DNA of 63,870 nucleotides from Terriglobales bacterium (GTDB taxonomy: Bacteria; Acidobacteriota; Terriglobia; Terriglobales; Acidobacteriaceae): NCBI GenBank assembly GCA_035691485.1, contig DASSIZ010000111.1, positions 1 through 63,870 of the forward strand, in the 5' to 3' direction. The notes beneath the pieces are model-generated. The model saw only the letters and a program-made list of their open reading frames with translations, was not told the origin of the DNA and did no database searches. The translations under genes were made by a program, and so were the position numbers. This document shows positions 9,331 through 17,400 of the stretch, in pieces. Numbering within the stretch: position 1 is the first letter of the stretch; every line of letters starts with the position of its first letter.

Positions 9331-9816
9331 TTATTGTGGAGAGTGTTCGGTTTTTCCCGCCAGCAGTTCCAGCGCGTGCGGCAGGATGTCAATCACCGCG
9401 GCCAGCGATTCGGTTGCCGCCGTCGGGCTTCCCGGCAGGTTCAGGATCAGCGACTTTCCCCGCGTTGCGCAAATTCCCCGGCTGAGGGCAGCCAGCGGCG
9501 TCTTGGTGCCCCCTTCGGAGCGCATCCGCTCGCCAATTCCTTCCACGATCTTGTCTGCTACCGAGCGTGTCGCTTCCGGCGTGACATCGCGCGCGGCGAT
9601 GCCGGTGCCGCCGGTGGTCACGACCAGTTGCGCCTGGTGGCACATTTCCATCAGCGCAACCTCGATATCGGACTGGTCGTCCCTCACCACCGCGCTGGCG
9701 ACCACACGAAATTTCTTCGCCTCCAGCGCCCGTCGTACCGCCGGACCGGAGAGGTCCTCGCGCTTTTTGGCAGCTGAGGAATCGCTCATGGTGATGACTG
9801 CGGCGGTGAATTCCAT
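9331..9816 (-). CDS. MogA/MoaB family molybdenum cofactor protein
   Basis: A 161-residue protein of the MogA/MoaB family, which adenylates molybdopterin before metal insertion. Visible motifs are VVTTGGTGIAARDVTPEAT (the MPT-binding loop) and NLPGSPTAA near the C-terminus. Length is close to MoaB/MogA (160-190). It is the last gene in a minus-strand run moeA, small peptide, moaC, response regulator, mogA/moaB. I cannot separate MogA from MoaB with certainty. Confidence 0.92.
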   Translation of the reverse strand: MEFTAAVITMSDSSAAKKREDLSGPAVRRALEAKKFRVVASAVVRDDQSDIEVALMEMCHQAQLVVTTGGTGIAARDVTPEATRSVADKIVEGIGERMRSEGGTKTPLAALSRGICATRGKSLILNLPGSPTAATESLAAVIDILPHALELLAGKTEHSPQ

Positions 9817-9893
9817 TGGCGGGCAGATTAAACCAGATCAGCCATTTTCAGCCAATCTTACCCGACTGTCGCCATGGCGGTAGCGCGGGGAAA

Positions 9894-10646
9894 CTACGAT
9901 TCCAGGACATTATCTTCGGCTTCTTTGCTGGCTTCATCGAGCAGGCGCAGGCCTTCCATAAGCAATCCTTGCGTCGAGCGCGCGATGGACTGCTGATCGC
10001 TCTGGCCGTTGAAATCAATCTGGAAATTTCCCCCGGTCCAGCTCAGCACCTTGAACACGGCTTCGTCGCCCTTCACGCTGCCGTAAACCGCATGGTTAAT
10101 TTGCCCGTCGCGGAAGTAGATTTCGCAGCGATCGCCATCGTTGGTCAGCGTCAGCAGGCAACTCTTGCGGCCCAGGTCGAGCGATTGCAGCAGGTCGATG
10201 ACATTCATCTGCGCTAGGCTGCCGCGGAGTTTCCCATCCGCGGTGGGAGCTTCCCGGGCCAGCTTCTCCAGCGCGATCTTGTCGATAATGCGCTTGATCT
10301 TGCCCGCCGCTTCCTTGATGAAGAACGGCTTCTCGATGAAGTCCTCGACTCGGTCTTGCAGCAGCTTCAGCTTCTCGTCGATGTCGCCCTTGCTGGCGAT
10401 CAGGATAAAGGGAATGCGCGAGGTGGAAGCACGTGCCTTGATCTTGTCGAACAGGGCGCGGCCGTCCATGCCGTTCATCTGGTAATCGCTGATGATGAGA
10501 TCGAAAGGCTCGTCGATAATCTTGAGCAGAGCGTCGGCGCCGTCGCCCGCGGTGCTGATGTTCGCCATGTTCTCGAGCGCCTGCCGCAGGATCCCCAGCA
10601 CCATGGGATTGTCGTCTACCAGCAGGACTCTGACGTTGGATGGCAT
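9894..10646 (-). CDS. response regulator with C-terminal PATAN/DUF4388 domain
   Basis: A 250-residue two-domain regulator. Residues 5-120 form a receiver: VLLVDDNPMVLG (acidic pair), LIISDYQMNGMDG (phospho-accepting Asp) and FILIASKGDIDE with a later K. Residues about 145-235 look like the PATAN/DUF4388 domain: GSLAQMNVIDLLQSLDLGRKSCLLTL, then YFRDGQINHAVYG. There is no DNA-binding or enzymatic output, so it probably acts by protein contact, as in PatA-like regulators of motility or polarity. Its start is 7 bases after the moaC stop, so it is likely co-transcribed with Moco genes, which is odd. Confidence 0.9.
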   Translation of the reverse strand: MPSNVRVLLVDDNPMVLGILRQALENMANISTAGDGADALLKIIDEPFDLIISDYQMNGMDGRALFDKIKARASTSRIPFILIASKGDIDEKLKLLQDRVEDFIEKPFFIKEAAGKIKRIIDKIALEKLAREAPTADGKLRGSLAQMNVIDLLQSLDLGRKSCLLTLTNDGDRCEIYFRDGQINHAVYGSVKGDEAVFKVLSWTGGNFQIDFNGQSDQQSIARSTQGLLMEGLRLLDEASKEAEDNVLES

Positions 10647-10653
10647 GGATGAT

Positions 10654-11145
10654 TCAGTCTGCCTTGCGCCTTGCTTGAGCCTTGCGCCGATAGTCGCCGC
10701 TCTTTCCCCCCGACTTGCTCTGCAGCACGATCTCGCGGATCTCGATCCCCTTATCGAGCGCCTTGCACATGTCGTACACGGTCAGGGCAGCGACACTGGC
10801 GGCTACCAGCGCTTCCATCTCGACGCCCGTGACCGCGTTGGTGGTTACTCTGGAGGCAATGGCGACGCCATTGTGGCGCACGCGCGCTTCAACGTCAACC
10901 ACGCTGAGCGGCAGCGGATGGCACATCGGGATCAGCTCCGAGGTTCGCTTGGCGGCCATGATTCCAGCCACGCGCGCCACTTCCAGCGGATCCCCCTTGG
11001 GGTTCTGCGTCAGCTTTTTCAACACTTCAGGGGACATAACGACAAAGGCACTGGCCTCGGCCTGGCGCTGGCTGACCGGCTTCCCGGAGACGTCCACCAT
11101 GCGAGCGCGTCCAGATTTATCGTAGTGAGAAAGGCTTTTAGCCAT
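10654..11145 (-). CDS. moaC: cyclic pyranopterin monophosphate synthase MoaC
   Basis: MoaC converts the MoaA product into cyclic pyranopterin monophosphate, the first step of molybdenum cofactor synthesis. The 163-residue protein has the conserved LIPMCHPLPL, GVEMEALVAASVAALTVYDMCKA and the early HYDKSGRARMVDVS. Length matches the family. moaA is not in the window. Confidence 0.97.
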   Translation of the reverse strand: MAKSLSHYDKSGRARMVDVSGKPVSQRQAEASAFVVMSPEVLKKLTQNPKGDPLEVARVAGIMAAKRTSELIPMCHPLPLSVVDVEARVRHNGVAIASRVTTNAVTGVEMEALVAASVAALTVYDMCKALDKGIEIREIVLQSKSGGKSGDYRRKAQARRKAD

Positions 11146-11205
11146 GAACTCTCCGCCACAGCGATGGTGTCAATTCAGCCATTCCGCACTTCCGCCGTTC
11201 GGCAA

Positions 11206-11355
11206 TCATGCAATCCAGCCGCTACGGTACACCACCCACCAACTGAAAAACAGAATGAGAATCGATGCCAGCAAGCCCCAAACCAGCGGCAGCACGAAAT
11301 CGGCGACCAGGCTCAAGATGAAAAAAATCAGCCAGAACAGCTTCTTCTCGTCCAC
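11206..11355 (-). CDS. small membrane protein, 49 residues
   Basis: A GTG-started frame between moeA and moaC. The peptide begins VDEKKLFWLIFFILS and consists of two hydrophobic helices (about 6-20 and 21-43) ending VVYRSGWIA. A weak AGGA lies about 10 bases before the GTG. Position, same strand and clear hydrophobic pattern with charged start support it. No function is known to me; it could be a small partner of a membrane enzyme. Confidence is moderate because it is short. Confidence 0.6.
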   Translation of the reverse strand: MDEKKLFWLIFFILSLVADFVLPLVWGLLASILILFFSWWVVYRSGWIA

Positions 11356-11408
11356 CTGAACATCCTATTCCGGCGCGCCGGCAGTGAAAAGATGCGTACT
11401 TGGGGCCA

Positions 11409-12641
11409 CTAGACCTCGAGAACAGGAACCATTTCGCCGGCGGCAAGCTTTTCGCGGTCGGGCAAAACCACTAGGTAACAGTTGGCGCGCGCGGTGGCGG
11501 CCATGTCGCCGGAGCCCTGCCATTTCACCAGTTCGACCTCGGTGCGCTCGAACTCGCCGCCAAGGATGGCAGGCAGGAATCGTGTCAGGCCGGTTTTCAC
11601 CTTCACCTCGGATTTCAGGCGCGCTTGGGTGAACAGCATCTTGCGCGGGGAAACGCCGGCGAGCGCTTCCGCCATCGCGCGCGCGAACAACTCGAAGCAG
11701 ACCATGGTCGAAACCGGATTTCCCGGCAATCCGAAAAAGTACGTGGGCAGAGCGCCCGCGCGGACGGGTGCGCGCCCGAACACGATGGGCCGCCCCGGCT
11801 GAATCTGCGCGCCGGTAAAGAAGAACTCGGCGCCCAACTCGGTTAACACCTGCTCGACCAGGTCGTACTTGCCCATGCTGACCCCGCCGGAGAGCAGGAG
11901 CAGGTCGGAAGCCAGACCTTGCTTCACAAGATGCCGCAAGGCTGCGGTTTCGTCGGGCGCGATGGGCAGCACAACCGGTACTCCGCCGGCGGCGTGCACC
12001 TGGGCCGCGAGCGAATAGCTGTTGGAATTGCGGATCTGGTTGGGAGCGGGATCGGCGGCGATGTCTACCAGTTCGTCGCCAGTGGAGAGGATTGCGACGT
12101 TCGGGCGCTTGTACACGCGCACTTCGTGGCATCCGCAGGATCCGGCGACCGCGATGGCGGCAGGCGTCAGGCGTGTGCCACAGGAAAGCAGTGTTTCTCC
12201 TCGCTGGGCCTCGGCGCCGGCGGGAACAATGTTTTCGCCGCCGGAGACGCTGCGCTGGACTTCGACCGTATCTGCCGTGCGCGAGGTGTACTCGACCATG
12301 ACCACGGCATCGGCGCCTGCGGGCGCCGGAGCGCCGGTCATGATCTCGATGCACTCGCCGGCGCGGATCTGGAGCGATGGTGGCGGCCCCCCGGCGCGAA
12401 TTTCTCCCACCAGCTTCAGGCGGGTCGGAACCTTGGCGACATCGGCGGCGCGAACCGCATAACCATCACGGGTGGCGCGAGGAAACGGCGGAAAATCGCG
12501 GTCGGCCATGACCGCTTCCGCAAGAATGCGGCCGCCGGCCAGAAGGAGTTCGCACCCTTCCGCTTCGGCGGGACGAAGCTGCGCGGCGGCTTGCTCGACG
12601 CGGTGGCGAGCGTCCTGGAAAGAGAGGATTACCGGCTCCAT
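11409..12641 (-). CDS. moeA: molybdopterin molybdenumtransferase MoeA
   Basis: MoeA inserts molybdate into adenylated molybdopterin. The 410-residue protein has FPRATRDGYAVRAAD near the N-terminus, ILSTGDELV in the MoaB-like domain, NSNSYSLAAQ, LLSGGVSMGKYDLV and QIQPGRPIVFG, then a C-terminal beta domain. An upstream in-frame ATG at 12719 would add 26 residues of nonfamily sequence; I chose the ATG at 12641, which begins MEPVILSFQDARHRV. A TATAAT lies 11 bases before this ATG (see the separate entry), so the message may be leaderless or nearly so. Confidence 0.96.
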   Translation of the reverse strand: MEPVILSFQDARHRVEQAAAQLRPAEAEGCELLLAGGRILAEAVMADRDFPPFPRATRDGYAVRAADVAKVPTRLKLVGEIRAGGPPPSLQIRAGECIEIMTGAPAPAGADAVVMVEYTSRTADTVEVQRSVSGGENIVPAGAEAQRGETLLSCGTRLTPAAIAVAGSCGCHEVRVYKRPNVAILSTGDELVDIAADPAPNQIRNSNSYSLAAQVHAAGGVPVVLPIAPDETAALRHLVKQGLASDLLLLSGGVSMGKYDLVEQVLTELGAEFFFTGAQIQPGRPIVFGRAPVRAGALPTYFFGLPGNPVSTMVCFELFARAMAEALAGVSPRKMLFTQARLKSEVKVKTGLTRFLPAILGGEFERTEVELVKWQGSGDMAATARANCYLVVLPDREKLAAGEMVPVLEV

Positions 12642-12652
12642 CGAAAGGTTGA

Positions 12653-12658
12653 TTATAG
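12653..12658 (-). promoter_or_regulatory. possible -10 box for moeA
   Basis: A perfect TATAAT on the minus strand with 11 bases between it and the chosen moeA ATG. If it is a sigma-70 -10 box, transcription would begin only a few bases before the start codon. The -35 box is not obvious. Confidence 0.35.
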
Positions 12659-12698
12659 AGCCACCGGCGGGCTCTCCGGGGGCGCATCCAAACCGGAA

Positions 12699-12911
12699 GT
12701 GCGGCCGAATTTCTTCCAATCACTGATCGCAGTGGTGGTGGGGAATGCCATTTATTTCCTGATCATCATGCCGCTGCTGCCGCCGTCGGGAAGGCACGGG
12801 ATGGCGCGCATCGACCTGGGGCTGGTGATCGACTTTTGGGTCTGCGTGGCGGTCTATGGCGTAATCGAGCTGGCCGGGCGCAGAAAAAGTGCAGGTGCGG
12901 GCGGCAAATGA
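12699..12911 (+). CDS. small hydrophobic protein, about 70 residues
   Basis: A frame that starts at GTG 12699 (VRPNFFQSLIAVVVGNAIYF) and has two hydrophobic segments, at about 7-25 and 38-58, ending in a basic tail RRKSAGAGGK. It is divergent from moeA and stops 62 bases before the diguanylate cyclase gene. The exact start is uncertain, because the frame stays open far upstream inside the moeA reverse strand. The clear two-helix pattern supports a real membrane peptide of unknown role. Confidence 0.55.
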   Translation: MRPNFFQSLIAVVVGNAIYFLIIMPLLPPSGRHGMARIDLGLVIDFWVCVAVYGVIELAGRRKSAGAGGK

Positions 12912-12973
12912 TGCGGTAAACTAGCGCTCTTCCCGGGCTGGAATTCTTTCGCTACCCTCCCGGGCAGCGATGC

Positions 12974-14455
12974 ATGCAGAAGATCGCGATCCTCTACGAC
13001 GCCAGCCAGGCTGTGATCTCCACCTTTGATCTGGACGAGGTGCTGAGCCAGATCCTGTCGATTCTGCGTGACTATTTTCATCTCCAGCGCGTCGCCATTG
13101 TCCTGCTGGATCCGGAGACGAACATCTTGCGGGTGCGCTCCCATACCGGGTGGACCCAGCAGACCGAAGTGGCGGACATTCCGCTGGGCAAGGGATTGCC
13201 GGGGACCGCGGCCAAACTGAAGCGGCCGATTTACGCGCCCAAGGTGGAACACGACCCGCGCTACATCATGTCGATTCCGAGCACCAAGTCGGAACTGGCG
13301 ATCCCGCTGATCGTGCGCGACGAAGTAGTGGGAGTGCTCGATTGCCAGAGCGATCAGGAGGAATTCTTCGACCCCGAGACGATCGACCTGTTGACGCTGT
13401 TTTCGACGCAGGCATCGATCGCACTGCAGAACGCCAAGCTGTATTCGGCGGAGCAACGCAAGGCGGCGCAACTGGAGGCCATCAACACCATCGCGCGACA
13501 GACGACGGCCGTGCTCGACATCGACGAGCTGCTGCGGAAGTCGTGCCAGGTAATCCGGCAGTCGTTTGCCGCCGACCATGTCTCGGTGCTGCTGCTCGAG
13601 GAAGGTCAACTGGTGTTGCGGGCCCAGGAAGGCAAGCTGACGCCACGCTTGCCGGTGGGCGCCGCATTGCCCGCGGGCGCGGGGATTTGCGGGCTCGCCG
13701 TCAGCTCGGGAAAACCGGTGGTGGAGAACGACGTCAGCCACGCCCCGGGTTATGTCTTGAGATACGAGGAGACTCGATCGGAGATGTGCTTGCCGCTGGT
13801 CTCGCTGGGAGAAGCGATCGGCGTGCTGACCCTGGAAAGCGCGCGGGCGAATGCATTTTCCCTCGCCGAGGGACAGCCCTTGGAGTCGGTCGCCGACATT
13901 TGCGCCACCGCCATCCAGAACGCCCGCTATTTCGAGAAAGTCCGCCAGATGGCGTACCTGGACGGGCTGACCGGCATCCACAACCGGCGCTACTTCGAGA
14001 TGAGGATCGCGGAGGAGATCGAGCGCGCCCAGCGCTATCAGAACGATCTCTCCATCATCATGCTCGACGTCGACAACTTCAAGAAGTTGAACGACGAGTT
14101 CGGGCACCTGCTGGGTGATGAAACGCTGCGCCAGGTGGCCACGATTTTCTCCCAGCATCTTCGCAAAGTAGATTTCGCGTGCCGCTATGGCGGGGAAGAA
14201 TTTGTCATCCTGGTGCCGCAGACCCCGGGCGACCAGGCACAGGGAGTGGCCGAAAAACTGCGCAAGGTGGTGGAAGGATGGTCGTTTCCCGGTGTGCCGC
14301 GGCCGGTGACGGTGACCGCGGGAGTGGCCAGTTTCCCGCTGAACGGCCGCACCCGCGATGAATTGGTCAAGGCGGCCGATGACGCCCTGTACCGGGCCAA
14401 GCAGAGCGGACGCAACCGCGTGCTGCTGGCCGAGTTGGCGCCGAGCACCAACTAG
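12974..14455 (+). CDS. diguanylate cyclase with two GAF domains
   Basis: A 493-residue enzyme predicted to make cyclic di-GMP. Two GAF-type sensor domains cover about residues 10-155 and 165-325 (for example SELAIPLIVRDEVVGVLDCQ and EMCLPLVSLGEAIGVLTLES). The GGDEF domain follows, with LDGLTGIHNRRYFE and the active-site loop GGEEF at 406-410. An RKVD (RxxD) lies five residues before it, so the product-inhibition site is present. No membrane segment is seen, so it is likely cytoplasmic and senses a small ligand. Its output could reach the PilZ proteins at 49.4 and 57.7 kb, which is inference. A GGTAAACT at 12914-12919 could be its -10 region. Confidence 0.93.
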   Translation: MQKIAILYDASQAVISTFDLDEVLSQILSILRDYFHLQRVAIVLLDPETNILRVRSHTGWTQQTEVADIPLGKGLPGTAAKLKRPIYAPKVEHDPRYIMSIPSTKSELAIPLIVRDEVVGVLDCQSDQEEFFDPETIDLLTLFSTQASIALQNAKLYSAEQRKAAQLEAINTIARQTTAVLDIDELLRKSCQVIRQSFAADHVSVLLLEEGQLVLRAQEGKLTPRLPVGAALPAGAGICGLAVSSGKPVVENDVSHAPGYVLRYEETRSEMCLPLVSLGEAIGVLTLESARANAFSLAEGQPLESVADICATAIQNARYFEKVRQMAYLDGLTGIHNRRYFEMRIAEEIERAQRYQNDLSIIMLDVDNFKKLNDEFGHLLGDETLRQVATIFSQHLRKVDFACRYGGEEFVILVPQTPGDQAQGVAEKLRKVVEGWSFPGVPRPVTVTAGVASFPLNGRTRDELVKAADDALYRAKQSGRNRVLLAELAPSTN

Positions 14456-14518
14456 CGCCGGCTCCCCGAATCTGCCTGCTGTTTACCAGTCACTGATTCC
14501 CGACTCTTTGTCGTCCTC

Positions 14519-15850
14519 TCATTGCGGCGGTTCCTCCGTCAGCCGGTGCAACTCCTCCGGCGATGCGTTCAGCAGGTTACGCAACACGGCGACTTCGGCC
14601 GTCATTCCAGTCTCCATGGCGGGCTCGACCACGGGCGCGAACAAGGCAGAGTGATTGGACGGTAAGGTGGTCCCGGCGGCCTTGGCCTGCGCCAGCTTCC
14701 GCGGGTCCGCTCCCCCGAGGCTGAAGTAAAAGCCCGGCACCCCGGCTTTGACGAAATCGGAAAAATCTTCCGACGGTGTGTGTGGCCCTTCGGCAATGAC
14801 GTTGTCTTTGCCGAGCTTGGCTTCCAAGGCAGTTTTGAGGCGCTGCGCGAGCCCGGGATCGTTATACACGGCGTCGGTGCCTTCCAACCTCTCGATCAAA
14901 GGATCGCGGGGAGTGGCCGCGGCCTGCGCTTCTGCCCTGGTGATGCGGGTGATCGCAGCCAGCACTTTCTGGCGCACATCCTGCTTATAGGTGCGCACAG
15001 TGAGACCCAGTTCGGCCTGGTCGGGAATGATGTTGTTCCTGGTCCCGGCACGAATGTAGCCGACGGTCACTACGGCCATCTCGCCGGGCCTGACCTCGCG
15101 CGAGGCAATCGTCTGCAGGGCGACAATGGTGCGGGCGGCGATGACGATCGGATCCACCGCGGTCTGCGGCGCCGAGCCGTGCCCGCCTTTGCCGTAAATG
15201 GTGATGCGCAGCGAGTCGGAATTGCTGGAAAAAATCCCCGGCGTTATGCCCACCTTGCCCGCGGGCAGTTCATTGCCGACGTGCATGGCAATAGCGACGT
15301 CGGGGCGCGGGAAACGGGTGAACAAGCCGTCTTTGATCATCCCTTCCGCGCCCCCGGTGGTTTCCTCGGCGGGCTGGCCGATCAGGACCAGGGTCCCGTG
15401 CCAGCTATCTTTGCTCCGCGCCATGATTGCTGCCGTGCCCTCGAGCGCAGCCATGTGCAGATCGTGGCCGCAGGCATGCATCACAGCAACATCCCGGCCG
15501 CCGTCATCTTTCACGTGCACGGTGCTCGCGTATGGCAGGCCGGTTTTCTCCTCGACCGGAAGCGCGTCCAGTTCGGTGCGAAGCATAATGGTGGGCCCCA
15601 CGCCGTTTTTGAGAAGGGCAACAACCCCAGTGCCGCCGACATGCTCCGTGACCTGGTAACCGAGGCTGCGCAGTCTGCCGGCCAGCTTTGCGGCGGTCTG
15701 GGTTTCGTGTGACGACAGTTCCGGATGCTGGTGAATGTCGATATACAACGCATGCGCGTCGGCATACGCCGCCTGGACCTCAGCCGGAACCGATTGGGCA
15801 GAGGCAGATGCAACCACAAGGAGCGGAAAGATGAGCCGTTGCCATTTCAT
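14519..15850 (-). CDS. secreted M20 family amidohydrolase
   Basis: A 443-residue metallopeptidase of family M20D (hippurate hydrolase/IAA-amino acid hydrolase type). A signal peptide (KWQRLIFPLLVVASASAQS) is followed by DIHQHPELSSHE, MHACGHDLHMAALEGTA and GQPAEETTGGAEGMI, which supply the di-metal ligands, then GKGGHGSAPQTAVDP in the lid domain and a C-terminal SEDFSDF ligand. It probably cleaves N-acyl amino acids in the periplasm. It stands alone; the convergent neighbour is the diguanylate cyclase. Confidence 0.92.
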   Translation of the reverse strand: MKWQRLIFPLLVVASASAQSVPAEVQAAYADAHALYIDIHQHPELSSHETQTAAKLAGRLRSLGYQVTEHVGGTGVVALLKNGVGPTIMLRTELDALPVEEKTGLPYASTVHVKDDGGRDVAVMHACGHDLHMAALEGTAAIMARSKDSWHGTLVLIGQPAEETTGGAEGMIKDGLFTRFPRPDVAIAMHVGNELPAGKVGITPGIFSSNSDSLRITIYGKGGHGSAPQTAVDPIVIAARTIVALQTIASREVRPGEMAVVTVGYIRAGTRNNIIPDQAELGLTVRTYKQDVRQKVLAAITRITRAEAQAAATPRDPLIERLEGTDAVYNDPGLAQRLKTALEAKLGKDNVIAEGPHTPSEDFSDFVKAGVPGFYFSLGGADPRKLAQAKAAGTTLPSNHSALFAPVVEPAMETGMTAEVAVLRNLLNASPEELHRLTEEPPQ

Positions 15851-15977
15851 TCAGGGTCCTCGCAAGTCGAGCCCACGATGTCAGCGATGTTTTCCGGATT
15901 ATATGGCTTTGCAAGAAGTGGCTGGGAGATAGGGGATTGGGAATTGGGAGTCATTTGCGCGGAACTCCCCGACAATT

Positions 15978-16003
15978 GAAAAGGCCGCGATCAGCTCGCG
16001 GCC
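15978..16003 (-). terminator. rho-independent terminator of the sigma/DUF4097/PDZ operon
   Basis: On the minus strand an 8-bp stem GGCCGCGA/TCGCGGCC with a 5-base loop is followed by TTTTC. It lies 28 bases beyond the PDZ gene stop and fits a strong intrinsic terminator. Confidence 0.8.
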
Positions 16004-16030
16004 CCAGGTCCGAAACATTGGTCCCGCAAA

Positions 16031-17329
16031 TTACTTCTCGGACAACGGCGGCTTCGGCGGTTGAGGCGGTTGCGGCTGCGCTGTATCCGGCGGTTGCTGT
16101 TGTTGCAACGATCGCTCGCGTTCGGCCTGCTCCTGCGCCCGTTCACGCTCGCGTTCGGCCTGCTCCTGCGCTCGTTCCCGCTCGTGTTCGGCTTGTTCCT
16201 GCGCCTGCTCCTGCGCGCGTTCGGCCTGCTCCTGCGCCCGTTCACGCTCGCGTTCCGCTCGCTCCTGCGCGCGCTGGGCTTGCTCTTGTGCGCGTTGGGC
16301 TTGGCGCTGTGCGCGCTCGATTTCACGCTGGCTGCGCTCCAGTTCGCGCTGGATCTTTTCCTGGGCTTCGCGCATGGAGCGCTCGATTTCAGGCTGCAAG
16401 CCTTCGAAATCGAACATCTGTCCGTGGAAGTCCTTCATTCCGTCGGCAAAATGCTCCATGCCTTTGGCGAACGCGTCGCCCGGGATGATGATGGTTTGCT
16501 CGCCACTGCTCTCCGGCAGGTTCAGCGAGAGTGTCTGCTGGCGCTTGTCGCGCATGATTCCGAGCTGTACCGGACCGGGCTTTTGCTCGCGCAGGGCACG
16601 GTTCCAGTCCGAGGTGCCGGAGATGCGCTGGTTGCCGATGCGGACGATAACGTCACCGGCGTGCAGCCCAGCTGTTTCCCCGGCGCTGCCGTTCTCGACC
16701 GAGCGAACCAGCACCCCTTGGCCGTCTTTGATTCCGAAGACTTCGCCTAACTGTGGCGTCAGGTTCTCCACCACCACGCCGTCGCGGCGCGCGAAGGTGG
16801 TGATGATCGGTATCTCCATCCGCGGGATGCGGACAATCCGGTTTTTGACACGAGGCTCGACGATGGTTATTCGATGGCGGTCGGCCAATTGCGCCTTGAT
16901 CGTCAGTGGCTGGCCGTCCCGGCTGATGCCAAGCTCAACCGTCTGCTCGGGCGGGGTGTCGCGGATGAGCCTGCGCAGCTCCTCGGGAGTCTTCACGTTG
17001 CGGCCGTTAAACGAGAGAACGACGTCATGCACCTTGAGGCCCGCCTTGCCGGCGGGACTGTCGGAATCCACCAGCACGACTTCGGCGCCCCGCGCTTCCT
17101 TCAACTTCAAGGACGCGGCCTTTTCCGGCGTGACGTCGTGCACGGTTACACCAAGGTAAGAATATCGTTTGGCCGGCGTCGCCGGAACTGCGGGCGCAGC
17201 CGGCTTGGCCGGAACTGCGGGCGCTGCCGGTGCCGCGGGTTTGGCCGGAGCTGCCGGCGCTGGGGCCTGGGCTGCGGCCACCGTGCCTAGCACAACCAAA
17301 AGAATTAGGAAGTCAATGAACCTCTTCAT
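16031..17329 (-). CDS. secreted double-PDZ protein with a long charged helix
   Basis: A 432-residue exported protein. The ATG at 17329 (MKRFIDFLILLVVLG) gives a signal sequence and has AGAGGA eight bases upstream; the frame opens 10 codons earlier. An Ala/Pro linker comes next, then one PDZ domain (about 55-155, YSYLGVTVHDVTPEKAAS and AGLKVHDVVLSFNGR), then a second (about 185-290, SAGETAGLHAGDVIVRIGN). The last 110 residues are mostly Glu, Arg, Gln and Ala in repeats such as EQAERERERAQEQ, likely one long helix or coiled coil, then a Pro/Gln tail. No protease active site is seen, so it is a binding or scaffold protein. It is last in the sigma-factor operon. Confidence 0.85.
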   Translation of the reverse strand: MKRFIDFLILLVVLGTVAAAQAPAPAAPAKPAAPAAPAVPAKPAAPAVPATPAKRYSYLGVTVHDVTPEKAASLKLKEARGAEVVLVDSDSPAGKAGLKVHDVVLSFNGRNVKTPEELRRLIRDTPPEQTVELGISRDGQPLTIKAQLADRHRITIVEPRVKNRIVRIPRMEIPIITTFARRDGVVVENLTPQLGEVFGIKDGQGVLVRSVENGSAGETAGLHAGDVIVRIGNQRISGTSDWNRALREQKPGPVQLGIMRDKRQQTLSLNLPESSGEQTIIIPGDAFAKGMEHFADGMKDFHGQMFDFEGLQPEIERSMREAQEKIQRELERSQREIERAQRQAQRAQEQAQRAQERAERERERAQEQAERAQEQAQEQAEHERERAQEQAERERERAQEQAERERSLQQQQPPDTAQPQPPQPPKPPLSEK

Positions 17330-17400
17330 GATTGTCCTCTGCTCTTCTCCATCCCCCAAGCTGTGTCAGCCCTCGTATGAAAGTCGTAATCGCGCCACGA

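Noticed and set aside
16110-16340. Tandem DNA repeat (CGCTCGCGTTCGGCCTGCTC type)
   Set aside because: It encodes the Glu/Arg/Gln helix of the PDZ protein in frame, so it is coding, not a separate element.
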